Under the pieces are notes generated by a model. The model did no database searches. It had not been told where the DNA came from and was given only the letters and a program-made list of their open reading frames with translations. From Cryptoclostridium sp036644995 (GTDB taxonomy: Bacteria > Bacillota > Dehalobacteriia > UBA7702): a stretch of 64,000 nucleotides of DNA. A program made the translations under genes and the position numbers. Positions 44,061-52,498 of the stretch are shown here, piece after piece. Location of the stretch: the NCBI GenBank assembly GCA_036644995.1, contig JAVXOZ010000003.1, positions 62,001 through 126,000 on the forward strand. The letters are read 5' to 3'. How positions within the stretch are numbered: position 1 is the stretch's first letter; every line of letters starts with the position of its first letter.

Positions 44061-45348
44061 ATATTTATTTAAAGGCGGTCGCATTTTAGACCCCGAAAAT
44101 TCTTTGGATTTTATCGGCGATATATTGGTGGAAGATGGTTTTATAGCCAATGTTGGTGAAAAAATAAATGTAGATGACAGTGTAAAAATCATAGATGCCA
44201 CAGGTAAAATAGTAGCTCCGGGCTTGGTGGATATCCATTGCCATTTAAGAGAACCCGGACACGAAAGAAAAGAAACCATAGCCACAGGCACTCGTGCCGC
44301 TGCCGCAGGTGGGTTCACAGCAATCCTGCCCATGCCCAATACCAAACCCGTGGCGGATAATCCCGCCGCCATTACCTATGTTAAAGATAGGGCGGAAAAA
44401 GAAGGCTTGGTAAAGGTTTATCCCATCGGTGCAATTACCAAAGCCAGTGAAGGTAAAGAATTAGCGGAGATGTCCTTTATGGCAGATGCAGGAGCCGTTG
44501 GGTTTTCAGATGATGGTAAACCTGTTTTAAACAGCCGTTTAATGCGGCTTGCCATGGAATATAGTTTGATTTTCGATTTGCCCATTATCGCCCATGAAGA
44601 AGATTTGGATTTGGTGGATGAAGGGGATATGAATGAAGGCTATATGTCCACAATATTGGGGCTGAGGGGCATACCCAAAGCCGCAGAAGAAACCATGATA
44701 GCCCGTGACATAATATTGGCAAAATTAACAGGGGCACACCTTCATATTGCCCATGTTAGCACCAAATACGGGGTGGAAATGATTAGAGAAGCCAAAGCAA
44801 AGGGCATAAAAGTCACTGCTGAGGTTACTCCCCATCATCTCACCTTAACAGATGAAGCGGTGAAAACTTTTAACACCAATACCAAGGTAAATCCGCCTTT
44901 AAGAGAGCAGGAAGATGTGGATGCCTTGATAGCAGGTTTAAAAGAAGGGGTTATAGATTGTGTGGCAACAGATCACGCTCCCCATACCATTGAGGATAAA
45001 GTGGTGGAATATCACTTTGCTGCTATGGGTATCAGCGGTTTTGAAACTGCCTTGGCTTTATTGTGGACACGCTTAGTGGCAACGGAAAAATTAACAGCCT
45101 TAGAATTAATAAATGCCATGAGTAGTGCCCCTGCCCAAATTATGAAATTGCAAAGCGGCTCTTTAGCACCGAGCCAAAGTGCGGATATTATTATCATAGA
45201 CCCCGATACAGAAAAAGCGGTTTGCAGTAAAAACTTTTACTCAAAAGGCAAAAATACCCCTTATGAAGGGGAAAAATTAAAAGGATGGCCAATTTTGACC
45301 ATGGTTAATGGTGAAATAGTTATGGAAAATGGCATGATTAAGGAGTGA
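44053..45348 (+). CDS. pyrC: Dihydroorotase
   Basis: A 431-residue class I dihydroorotase. ATG 44053 is 8 bp after GGAGG; an in-frame GTG at 44044 sits in the ribosome site. DIHCHLREPGHERKETI carries the first metal His pair; FSDDGKPV, HEEDLDLV, HIAHVST and VATDHAPHT supply the rest of the zinc site and the catalytic Asp. It converts carbamoyl-aspartate to dihydroorotate. Confidence 0.97.
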   Translation: MSKYLFKGGRILDPENSLDFIGDILVEDGFIANVGEKINVDDSVKIIDATGKIVAPGLVDIHCHLREPGHERKETIATGTRAAAAGGFTAILPMPNTKPVADNPAAITYVKDRAEKEGLVKVYPIGAITKASEGKELAEMSFMADAGAVGFSDDGKPVLNSRLMRLAMEYSLIFDLPIIAHEEDLDLVDEGDMNEGYMSTILGLRGIPKAAEETMIARDIILAKLTGAHLHIAHVSTKYGVEMIREAKAKGIKVTAEVTPHHLTLTDEAVKTFNTNTKVNPPLREQEDVDALIAGLKEGVIDCVATDHAPHTIEDKVVEYHFAAMGISGFETALALLWTRLVATEKLTALELINAMSSAPAQIMKLQSGSLAPSQSADIIIIDPDTEKAVCSKNFYSKGKNTPYEGEKLKGWPILTMVNGEIVMENGMIKE

Positions 45349-45352
45349 TACA

Positions 45353-46126
45353 GTGATAGAATCGGGAATTATTTTAAACAACGAAAAAATAGGCAAAGAT
45401 ATTTGGCGCATGGTGATAGAATCCCCAAATATCGCCGCCAAAGCCACAGTGGGGCAATTTGTAAATGTGCGTGTTCATGATAACTTAGAACCGCTTTTAC
45501 GCCGTCCCATCAGTTTGCATGGTATAGATAAGGATAGAGGCACCATTGCTTTTCTCTACTTAGTGGTGGGCAAAGGCACAGAAATGATGACCAAAATGGA
45601 ACCTCGCCAAAGTATCAATTTGGTGGGGCCTTTGGGTAAAGGCTTCAGCACGGATTTTCTCGGTGAAAATGCCTTGGTTATCGGTGGGGGGATTGGTTCT
45701 GCACCATTATATCCCCTTTTACAAGAATTGAAAAAAAATGGCAAAAAAGCTAAATTAGTGCTGGGAGCGGCTACTGATCAAAGCATAGTAGGGCTTTATC
45801 TCTATGAAGAACTTGAAGTTGAGGTGGCAATAGCCACTGAGGATGGCTCTTTGGGAGAACAGGGCTTTGTTACAGCCATTGTAGAAAAAGAATTGGCAAG
45901 TGGCAAATACGATTATATTTACACCTGCGGTCCTATTCCCATGCTCAAAGCCATTGAAGAACTCAGTGCTAAATATAAGGTAGCTGGGGAATTATCCACC
46001 GAGGCTCATATGGGCTGTGGTTTGGGGATTTGCCTATCCTGTGCCGCCAAGGGTAAGGATGGGAAAAACCGCAAGGTCTGTCAGGATGGGCCTGTATTCA
46101 GATTGGGGGAATTGGCATATGAGTAA
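45353..46126 (+). CDS. pyrK: Dihydroorotate dehydrogenase electron-transfer subunit PyrK
   Basis: A 257-residue FAD and [2Fe-2S] protein that lets PyrD (class 1B) pass electrons to NAD. LLRRPISLHGI is the FAD motif, GGGIGSAPLYPLLQEL the NAD site, and the cluster ligands are Cys residues in MGCGLGICLSCAAKG plus RKVCQDGPVF. GTG start follows AAGGAG by 7 bp. It overlaps pyrD by 8 bp. Confidence 0.96.
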   Translation: MIESGIILNNEKIGKDIWRMVIESPNIAAKATVGQFVNVRVHDNLEPLLRRPISLHGIDKDRGTIAFLYLVVGKGTEMMTKMEPRQSINLVGPLGKGFSTDFLGENALVIGGGIGSAPLYPLLQELKKNGKKAKLVLGAATDQSIVGLYLYEELEVEVAIATEDGSLGEQGFVTAIVEKELASGKYDYIYTCGPIPMLKAIEELSAKYKVAGELSTEAHMGCGLGICLSCAAKGKDGKNRKVCQDGPVFRLGELAYE

Positions 46127-47045
46127 TGTAAAAACAGCCATAAATATGGGTGGCTTAATTATGAAAAATCCTGTTACCACAGGTTCGGGCACATTTGGCT
46201 CAGGTTTGGAAATGCAGGATTATGTGGATTTAACCAAGCTGGGTGCTATCACCGTTAAAGGCACTACCTTAGAGCCAAGACCAGGCAATTCCATGCCACG
46301 TATTGCGGAAACCCCTGCTGGAATTTTAAATTCCATCGGTTTGGAAAATCCCGGAGTGGATTCTTTTATCCAAAATATTTTACCGAAAATAACGAAATTT
46401 AACACCCCCATCATTGTGAATATAGCAGGGAGTACCGTTGAGGAATACGGTAAAATTACGGAAATATTGGATAAAGAAGAAGCTGTTTCGGCTTTGGAAA
46501 TCAATATTTCCTGCCCCAATGTGAAAAATGGCGGCATGGCTTTTGGCACCAACCCTGAAACTGCCTTTAATGCCATAAATAATGTGCGAAAAAATACCAA
46601 AAAACCCATCATCGCTAAATTATCCCCCAATGTAACGGATATTGTGGCAATGGCAAAGGTGGCAAAAGATGCAGGGGCAGATGGACTTTCCCTGATTAAT
46701 ACCTTATTGGGCATGAAAATAGATATTAAAAATAAAAAGCCGTTTTTGGGTAATGTCATGGGTGGACTTTCAGGCCCTGCCATTAAGCCTGTGGCATTAC
46801 GCATGGTTTACCAAGTTTCCCAAGCGGTGGATTTGCCCATTATCGGACAAGGCGGTATCTGCACTTGGGAAGATGCTGTGGAATTTTTGCTGGCAGGTGC
46901 CACTGGGGTATCTGTGGGCACAGGTAATTTCTTAGAACCCGATGCCACCATCAAAGTGGCACAGGGTATTGAACAGTATTTAATGGACAACGGCTTTAAT
47001 GATGTAAATGATATTATTGGTTTAGCTTGGAAAGGGGCAAAATAA
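46119..47045 (+). CDS. pyrD: Dihydroorotate dehydrogenase, class 1B catalytic subunit
   Basis: A 308-residue FMN barrel enzyme. ATG 46119 has TGGGGGA 8 bp upstream; a longer frame from 46017 only mirrors pyrK. MKNPVTTGSGTFGSG, EINISCPNVKNGGMAFG with the catalytic Cys in this class, AKLSPNVTDI and GQGGICTWEDAVEFLLAGAT are characteristic. It works as a PyrD2-PyrK2 complex with the preceding gene. Its stop shares a base with the pyrF start. Confidence 0.96.
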   Translation: MSNVKTAINMGGLIMKNPVTTGSGTFGSGLEMQDYVDLTKLGAITVKGTTLEPRPGNSMPRIAETPAGILNSIGLENPGVDSFIQNILPKITKFNTPIIVNIAGSTVEEYGKITEILDKEEAVSALEINISCPNVKNGGMAFGTNPETAFNAINNVRKNTKKPIIAKLSPNVTDIVAMAKVAKDAGADGLSLINTLLGMKIDIKNKKPFLGNVMGGLSGPAIKPVALRMVYQVSQAVDLPIIGQGGICTWEDAVEFLLAGATGVSVGTGNFLEPDATIKVAQGIEQYLMDNGFNDVNDIIGLAWKGAK

Positions 47046-47764
47046 TGAAAAATAAAATAATTGTGGCACTGGATGTGCCCACCAAAGAAGCAGCTTTGGA
47101 AATAGTGGAAGAATTAGGGGATTCCGTGGGAGCATACAAAATAGGTATGCAGCTTTACAATGTTTGCGGCCCTGCTATTATAGAGGACGTTGCCGCCAGA
47201 AACGGCAAAGTTTTTTTGGATTTAAAATTTCATGATATTCCCAATACCGTGGCATCTGCATCCAGAGTAGTTGCGGATTTAGGGGTTTTCATGTTTAATG
47301 TACACGCTTGCGGTGGCTATACCATGATGGCAGAAGCCGTTAAAGCCTTGGATGATGAAGCTAAAAAATTAGGGGTGGAAAAGCCATTGCTCATTGCCGT
47401 TACGGTCCTCACCAGCATGGGACAGGATGAACTGAAAAACGAAGTAGGGGTTGAACGTGAGATAGGTGCCCAAGTGGTGGCTCTTGCCAAATTGGCAAAA
47501 AAAGCAGGTATGGATGGGGTTGTTGCCTCACCTTTGGAAATTAAAATGATTAGAGAAGCCTGCGGTGAAGATTTCATCATTGTTACCCCCGGTATCCGCC
47601 CGAGAGATGCAGGAGCAGACGACCAAAAACGCATTAAAACCCCGGGTGAAGCAGTGCAGGACGGTGCGGATTATTTAGTTATCGGTCGCCCCATCACTAA
47701 AGCGGAAAATAGACCTGCTGCGGTAAAAGCCATTGTTGCAGATATTGAAGCAAGTGTAAAATAA
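47045..47764 (+). CDS. pyrF: Orotidine 5'-phosphate decarboxylase
   Basis: A 239-residue barrel that makes UMP from OMP. IIVALDVPTKEAALE opens the barrel, and VFLDLKFHDIPNTVASA holds the catalytic Asp-Lys-Asp tetrad residues. TPGIRPRDAGADDQKR and GADYLVIGRPIT are the phosphate-binding end. ATG 47045 overlaps pyrD by one base. Two 12-bp copies of AAGTGTAAAATA (47752 and 47782) mark a partial duplication at its 3' end. Confidence 0.97.
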   Translation: MKNKIIVALDVPTKEAALEIVEELGDSVGAYKIGMQLYNVCGPAIIEDVAARNGKVFLDLKFHDIPNTVASASRVVADLGVFMFNVHACGGYTMMAEAVKALDDEAKKLGVEKPLLIAVTVLTSMGQDELKNEVGVEREIGAQVVALAKLAKKAGMDGVVASPLEIKMIREACGEDFIIVTPGIRPRDAGADDQKRIKTPGEAVQDGADYLVIGRPITKAENRPAAVKAIVADIEASVK

Positions 47765-47828
47765 TTAAAAGATTTTAAAGTAAGTGTAAAATATAAAGTG
47801 TAATAATTAAAATTTAAGGAGAAAAATC

Positions 47829-48401
47829 ATGGAAAAAAATGAAGTATTAGACATTTTTAAAAAATCAGGAGCATTGTTAGAAGGTCATTTTCTTTTAACC
47901 TCAGGTCGCCATTCCGATAAATATATGCAGTGTGCTCAAGTACTCCGCTTTCCCCAATATACCGAAAAACTTTGCAGCGTTATTGCTGAGGAATATAAAG
48001 ATGCAGGCGTGGAAATAGTGGTTGGCCCTGCTATGGGCGGCATTATCGTAGCTTATGAAGTGGCTCGTCAATTAGGTGTGCCCAACATATTTGCCGAACG
48101 TGAAAACGGTAAAATGACTTTAAGAAGAAATTTCTCCATTGAAAAAGGACAAAAAGTTTTAGTGGTTGAAGATGTGGTAACCACCGGTGGCTCTGTGGCT
48201 GAGGTTATTGATATCGTTAAAGCCCAAGGTGGCGATGTGGTTGGTGCTGCTGTTTTGGTAGACCGCAGCAACGGCACTGTGGATTTGGGCGTAAAGCTCT
48301 GCTCGGTGCTGGCTATGGAAGTTTTAAGTTACGAAGCCCAAGATTGCCCCATGTGTAAAGCAGGGGACGGCGAACCCTACAAACCCGGTAGCCGTAAATA
48401 A
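47829..48401 (+). CDS. pyrE: Orotate phosphoribosyltransferase
   Basis: A 190-residue enzyme that joins orotate to PRPP. The PRPP loop VLVVEDVVTTGGSVAEVI is complete, and VVGPAMGGIIVAYEVARQLG and FAERENGKMTLRR are typical. The final Cys-rich tail CPMCKAGDGEPYKPGSRK matches a well-known clade of PyrE. It is the last gene of the operon, 64 bp after pyrF, behind TTAAGGAG. Confidence 0.97.
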   Translation: MEKNEVLDIFKKSGALLEGHFLLTSGRHSDKYMQCAQVLRFPQYTEKLCSVIAEEYKDAGVEIVVGPAMGGIIVAYEVARQLGVPNIFAERENGKMTLRRNFSIEKGQKVLVVEDVVTTGGSVAEVIDIVKAQGGDVVGAAVLVDRSNGTVDLGVKLCSVLAMEVLSYEAQDCPMCKAGDGEPYKPGSRK

Positions 48402-48749
48402 AATGTTTGGCTTTAATTTTCTTAAAAACTACTTTGTGAAATCCCTTTAATAATTTGTTTTATGAGAAATACTTGGTGTTTATAAAGTGCTTTAACTTTA
48501 ATATAATCTGTCATAAGATTATAATTTGCCATAAGCTTGCTTTATACCATTAAAATAGCTCCACCGTAAAGTTGATGCGGTGGAGCTATTTTTATATTAA
48601 AAACCGACTTTAAACCTTAATGGCTTTGTCGGTGATTTTGTTCTTGGTTCTGTGATACATTTGTACTGAAAACTTTTATTAACAAACGCTATATTTTTTC
48701 TATTTAGTGTGCATTATAATTGGCAATTAAATATGGTAAAATCATTTTT
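48402..48749. other. Intergenic region between convergent operons
   Basis: About 350 bp with no coding frame of note. It contains the pyr terminator at 48552-48593. The rest is AT-rich sequence without a recognisable RNA or promoter. Confidence 0.6.
48552..48593 (+). terminator. Terminator of the pyr operon
   Basis: AAAATAGCTCCACCG pairs with CGGTGGAGCTATTTT (15 bp) around an 11-nt loop and runs into T-rich sequence. It may also stop the opposing transcript. Confidence 0.92.
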
Positions 48750-49829
48750 TTATTTGGTGTTTTTGCGAGTTTGCAAAATCGGTGTAACCTTTGATGTTTT
48801 TACCAAAGTGTGTATTTCCATAGCCGCCAAAGCCAAACCACTGATAATTAAACATAAATAAAAGCTGATGCCACGGCTTAAAACCATGGCGGTGGAGGTT
48901 AAACCCATGGCATAAATTCCCCTAAATACTCGCAAAAATATTCCTTCGTTTATCCCCACAGAGCCGGGTAGGGGCACAAAAGCCGTGGCTGTATATACCA
49001 AAGCTTGGAGCATGATAATCTCAAAAAAAGTAGCAGTATTTTGACCCAGTGCCAAATATATCATATATGGTACGCTAAATTGGCAAAGAAACTGCAAAAA
49101 TAAAACAGGAATTACCTTAAGTAGCACCGTTAAATTTGCCTTTATCATTTTTGCACAGCGGTGATATTCTGCTATTTGTTCCGTAAAGCCTTTTATTGCT
49201 TTTTCTTTTTTTGTGTCTGACAAAATAGGTAATTTATTAATTATTACTGTAATAAAGCCTAAAATTTTATTGGCAAATTTGGGGGAGAATATGCCAAAAA
49301 TCAGAAAAGAAAGCACTGCAAAATTAAATACTATGCCAATTAAACCAAGGATTTTTATATAAGTGGGAAATTGTGCAGCGGTGGTGAAAGTCCAAATAAT
49401 AGCAGCTACCCCAAAGGTTAAAGTTACAACCTGAAAACAAGCCAATTCCAAAAGCAATATCAAAGAGGAATGGGATAGCTCTATATCATCTTTTTTCATG
49501 GCGTAAAGCTGCATTGGTTGTCCGCCTGTTGCCGATGGGGTAATGGAGCTGAAGAAAAATCCCGTAAAGGCATATTTTAAAGATTGAAAAAAAGATACCC
49601 TATAATCCAAAGTTTTCAGCAAAGTATGGAGATTGATTGCCTCGGAAAGGATAAAAACAAAGCCCAGTACAGAGCCGAGGACTAAATAAAAAGGTGAGGC
49701 GGTTTTTATGGCTTTTAATATCGCCCCAAAATCTTGACCTCGCAGCAAAATATACATGGTTAGAGCAACCAGTGCCAAAAATATTACAATATTTAAAATG
49801 GTTTTTTTAGCTGAGAGTTCTTTTTTCAT
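48750..49829 (-). CDS. Flippase-like membrane protein (LPG-synthase TM domain)
   Basis: A 359-residue polytopic protein with about eight hydrophobic segments, of the family shared by the N-terminal flippase domain of MprF and by AglD. SEAINLHTLLKTLDYRVSF, SSITPSATGGQPMQLYAM and PLPGSVGINEGIFLRVF are the conserved boxes. There is no C-terminal lysyl-transferase domain. ATG 49829 is chosen; the longer frame overlaps the upstream gene more deeply. It overlaps the deacetylase gene by 23 bp. It may move a lipid or glycolipid made by the operon's transferase; that is inference. Confidence 0.85.
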   Translation of the reverse strand: MKKELSAKKTILNIVIFLALVALTMYILLRGQDFGAILKAIKTASPFYLVLGSVLGFVFILSEAINLHTLLKTLDYRVSFFQSLKYAFTGFFFSSITPSATGGQPMQLYAMKKDDIELSHSSLILLLELACFQVVTLTFGVAAIIWTFTTAAQFPTYIKILGLIGIVFNFAVLSFLIFGIFSPKFANKILGFITVIINKLPILSDTKKEKAIKGFTEQIAEYHRCAKMIKANLTVLLKVIPVLFLQFLCQFSVPYMIYLALGQNTATFFEIIMLQALVYTATAFVPLPGSVGINEGIFLRVFRGIYAMGLTSTAMVLSRGISFYLCLIISGLALAAMEIHTLVKTSKVTPILQTRKNTK

Positions 49830-50514
49830 AATATTTGTCCAAACTTTTAAAAGTGTAACCTTGTGCCAATAAAGCAGGTATGGCATATTGCAAAGCCCAA
49901 TAGGTTTTTAAAGGTGAATCCTCGGCACCACGCCCATCATGCAAGCAGATAATAGACCCGGGTTTTGTGCGCTTAAGCAGCTTTTCTTTAATAGTATCCG
50001 GGGTGGCTTTTATGGACCAGTCCTCTGCCATCACTTGCCATAAAACCAGCTTTAGTTTATACTTTTTTATAAAATATAAACTACAAAGGTTAAAATCCCC
50101 CCAGGGTGGGCGATAATAATGGGGTTTTACACCCAGTTTTTCCATGGTGTTTATAGATGTTTTAAAGTCCTTTTTCATATAGCCATACCCACGCAGTAAG
50201 GCATTTTTATGCTCTGATGAGTGCAAGCCAATGGTATGCCCTTCATCTTTTATTCTACTTACTATGTCAGGGTTTTCTTGGGCAAAATTGCTAACCATAA
50301 AAAAGCAAGCTTTAATATTGTATTCCTTCAAAAGGCTTAATATCAAAGGGGTATACTCCGCTGTGGGACCATCATCAAAGGTTAAATAAATATTTTTTCT
50401 GTTTTGTTTTTTTAAGACTTTACCAAAGTAGATTATTTTTAAAATCCCCGTGGGAATAAGGCTATAACTTAATATAAGCAATATCAAAATGCCTATAATA
50501 CTTATTATTTTCAT
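49807..50514 (-). CDS. Membrane-anchored polysaccharide deacetylase (NodB domain)
   Basis: A 235-residue carbohydrate esterase family 4 protein. An N-terminal hydrophobic segment (residues 3-22) anchors it, followed by the NodB motifs: LTFDDGPTAEY (catalytic Asp and metal Asp), IGLHSSEHKN (metal His pair), YRPPWGDFN and ICLHDGRG. It should remove N- or O-acetyl groups from an envelope glycan. The start shares one base with the upstream stop (TAATG), so the three leftward genes are one operon. Confidence 0.9.
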   Translation of the reverse strand: MKIISIIGILILLILSYSLIPTGILKIIYFGKVLKKQNRKNIYLTFDDGPTAEYTPLILSLLKEYNIKACFFMVSNFAQENPDIVSRIKDEGHTIGLHSSEHKNALLRGYGYMKKDFKTSINTMEKLGVKPHYYRPPWGDFNLCSLYFIKKYKLKLVLWQVMAEDWSIKATPDTIKEKLLKRTKPGSIICLHDGRGAEDSPLKTYWALQYAIPALLAQGYTFKSLDKYYEKRTLS

Positions 50515-51599
50515 TATGATGCCATCTTTCTTAAATAATATTGGTCTATAACATCACTTATTTGATATTTTGCGATGGAGTTTGCCAAATCGTTCATATT
50601 ATTTTGCATTTTTTTCTGTTCCACTTTATTATTAAGGAGCTGTGCAATTTCTCCAATGGTATCTTTTTGTAGTTTCCAAAAAACCTTGCCTATGTGATTT
50701 TCTTCTATAAATAGGGCATTTTGCCGCTCCTGCTCCAAAAAAGGTTCTATAATAACCATAGGGGTTTTACTGTGCAGTGCTTCAAACATGGTTATACCAC
50801 CGGATTTGGTAATAATTATATCGGCTTTTTGCATATATTCGCTTACTTTATCGGTGAATCCCACTATTTCTAAATCTTTATACTTAGCAGTTAAATGATT
50901 AAAAGCCTTTTGGTTATTGCCGGTTATTACTGTTATGTGTAAATTTTCTTCGCTTTGCAGTCCTGTCATTAGTTTATCCATATCCGGTAATAAACCTAAG
51001 CCGCCACCCATAATGAGTATATTTTTTTTGTTGATATTATTGGTTCTTGGGTTCAGATTTTTAAACTGTAATTTTACAGGTATACCCGTTACAAATACAA
51101 GGTTTTCCCCTACGCCGCTTTTTATTAACTCTGCTTTAATATCATTTGTTGGCACAAAATACATTTCGGTATTGGGGCTTAACCATTCTTTATGGGCGCT
51201 TATATCGGTTATGCAGGTTGCCAAAGGTATATTGCAATTTGTCTTTTTTTTGTAGGCAGAAATAAACTGGCTGCATAAAGGTAAGGTGGAAATTATAAGG
51301 TTTGGTTGCTCTTTATCTATTAGCATTTGCAGTTTGTTAAATATTTTATTGGGTGGTGCTATTTCCACTTTTGCCTGTTCGGAAAATCTATTAACTAAAT
51401 TGTATATACTATGACATTTTTCTGCTATAATATTAAAAAGACCATATATATATTTACTGAGATTAGGAAATAAATATTGCGGTAAATCCACTATGTTTAT
51501 TGCCGCATCTTTGTTGTTAGCTGTTATTTCTTGGGCAATGGCAAGTGCGGCAGCATTGTGCCCCATGCCGAATTTCCCTGTTAATATTAAAATATTCAT
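50514..51599 (-). CDS. MGDG-synthase-like glycolipid glycosyltransferase
   Basis: A 361-residue GT28-type enzyme. TGKFGMGHNAAALAIAQEI is the MGDG-synthase N-terminal loop (GxGH), and IIITKSGGITMFEALHSKTP is the C-terminal UDP-sugar signature; VFVTGIPVKLQF is also characteristic. Relatives (UgtP/YpfP, plant MGD1) glycosylate diacylglycerol, giving the lipid anchor for lipoteichoic acid in bacilli. AAGGAGG precedes the ATG. Being first of a three-gene operon and divergent from a two-component system suggests an envelope-stress role. Confidence 0.87.
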   Translation of the reverse strand: MNILILTGKFGMGHNAAALAIAQEITANNKDAAINIVDLPQYLFPNLSKYIYGLFNIIAEKCHSIYNLVNRFSEQAKVEIAPPNKIFNKLQMLIDKEQPNLIISTLPLCSQFISAYKKKTNCNIPLATCITDISAHKEWLSPNTEMYFVPTNDIKAELIKSGVGENLVFVTGIPVKLQFKNLNPRTNNINKKNILIMGGGLGLLPDMDKLMTGLQSEENLHITVITGNNQKAFNHLTAKYKDLEIVGFTDKVSEYMQKADIIITKSGGITMFEALHSKTPMVIIEPFLEQERQNALFIEENHIGKVFWKLQKDTIGEIAQLLNNKVEQKKMQNNMNDLANSIAKYQISDVIDQYYLRKMAS

Positions 51600-51629
51600 T
51601 CTGCAACCTCCTTGTGTTTACAGATTAAG

Positions 51630-51682
51630 TTTAACTGATTATAATAACAGAAAACTTTAATTCCCATTAAGATTTCTTAAAC
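51630..51682 (-). promoter_or_regulatory. Candidate operator and promoter of the glycolipid operon
   Basis: On the - strand, TATAAT (51643-51638) lies 38 bp before the ATG and has no good -35. Immediately upstream is GTTTAAGAAATCTTAATG (51682-51665), matching the dlt upstream box in 16 of 18 bases and in the same direction relative to its gene. TTTAACTG at 51630-51637 also recurs near dlt. The site sits between this operon and the response-regulator gene and could serve both. Confidence 0.5.
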
Positions 51683-51820
51683 TTAGATTAAAATTGCCTA
51701 CATAAATAAAATGTAGAATAAAAATATGTAATAACAAAAAAAGGCAGTAACAGCAAAATTGGGCATTTGGCTTTATAAATTAAATATTTAATTTATGATT
51801 ATGAAGGGAAAATGTGAAAA

Positions 51821-52498
51821 ATGAAAATTTTAATAGCCGAAGATAATGAAGAAATAGCCAATTTAGTGCGTATGTTTTTGCAAAAAGAAGGCTATGAAGT
51901 TATTTGTGTGGGTGATGGAATGGCAGCCTTGGATTATCTATTGGAAAAAAGTGTGGATTTGTGCATTTTTGATATAATGATGCCAAAAATGGACGGTTTT
52001 ACCTTAATTCAAAAAGTTCGTGATTTCTCCACAGTGCCAATTTTGGTTTTAACTGCTAAAAATATGGAGCAAGATAAAATTTTGGGTTTAGATTTAGGTG
52101 CAGATGATTATATTGCCAAGCCTTTTTCATCTTTGGAATTGGTTTCCAGAGTAAAGGCACATTTAAGGCGAAATTATTTGATGAACGCATCGGAAAATAT
52201 ATTACAATACGGTGATTTGCAAATTGATAAAGAAAAGTGCACTGTTAAAAAAAATGGTGTGGATTGCGGCTTAACCGCCATGGAATATAAGCTGCTTTTG
52301 AAGATGCTATCTTCTCCGGAGCGGGTTTTTACTAAATCTCAATTATATGAAGGTATTTGCGGTAATTATTTAGATGGTGATGAAAACACCATTGCAGTAC
52401 ATATCAGCAGATTGCGTGATAAAATAGAAAACGATGCCAAGGAACCAAAATATATTAAAACAATCAGAGGGCTGGGATATAAAATTGAAAAAAAATAA
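51821..52498 (+). CDS. OmpR-family response regulator
   Basis: A 225-residue regulator. The receiver domain has the acidic pair Glu7-Asp8, phospho-acceptor Asp51 in LCIFDIMMPKMDG, the Thr in VLTAK and the Lys in YIAKPFS. Residues about 127-223 are the winged-helix DNA-binding domain (GLTAMEYKLLLKMLSSPERV, IAVHISRLRDKIE, IRGLGYKIE). The kinase gene overlaps it by 14 bp. It probably binds the TTTAAGAAAT-type boxes; this is inferred from position. Confidence 0.95.
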   Translation: MKILIAEDNEEIANLVRMFLQKEGYEVICVGDGMAALDYLLEKSVDLCIFDIMMPKMDGFTLIQKVRDFSTVPILVLTAKNMEQDKILGLDLGADDYIAKPFSSLELVSRVKAHLRRNYLMNASENILQYGDLQIDKEKCTVKKNGVDCGLTAMEYKLLLKMLSSPERVFTKSQLYEGICGNYLDGDENTIAVHISRLRDKIENDAKEPKYIKTIRGLGYKIEKK

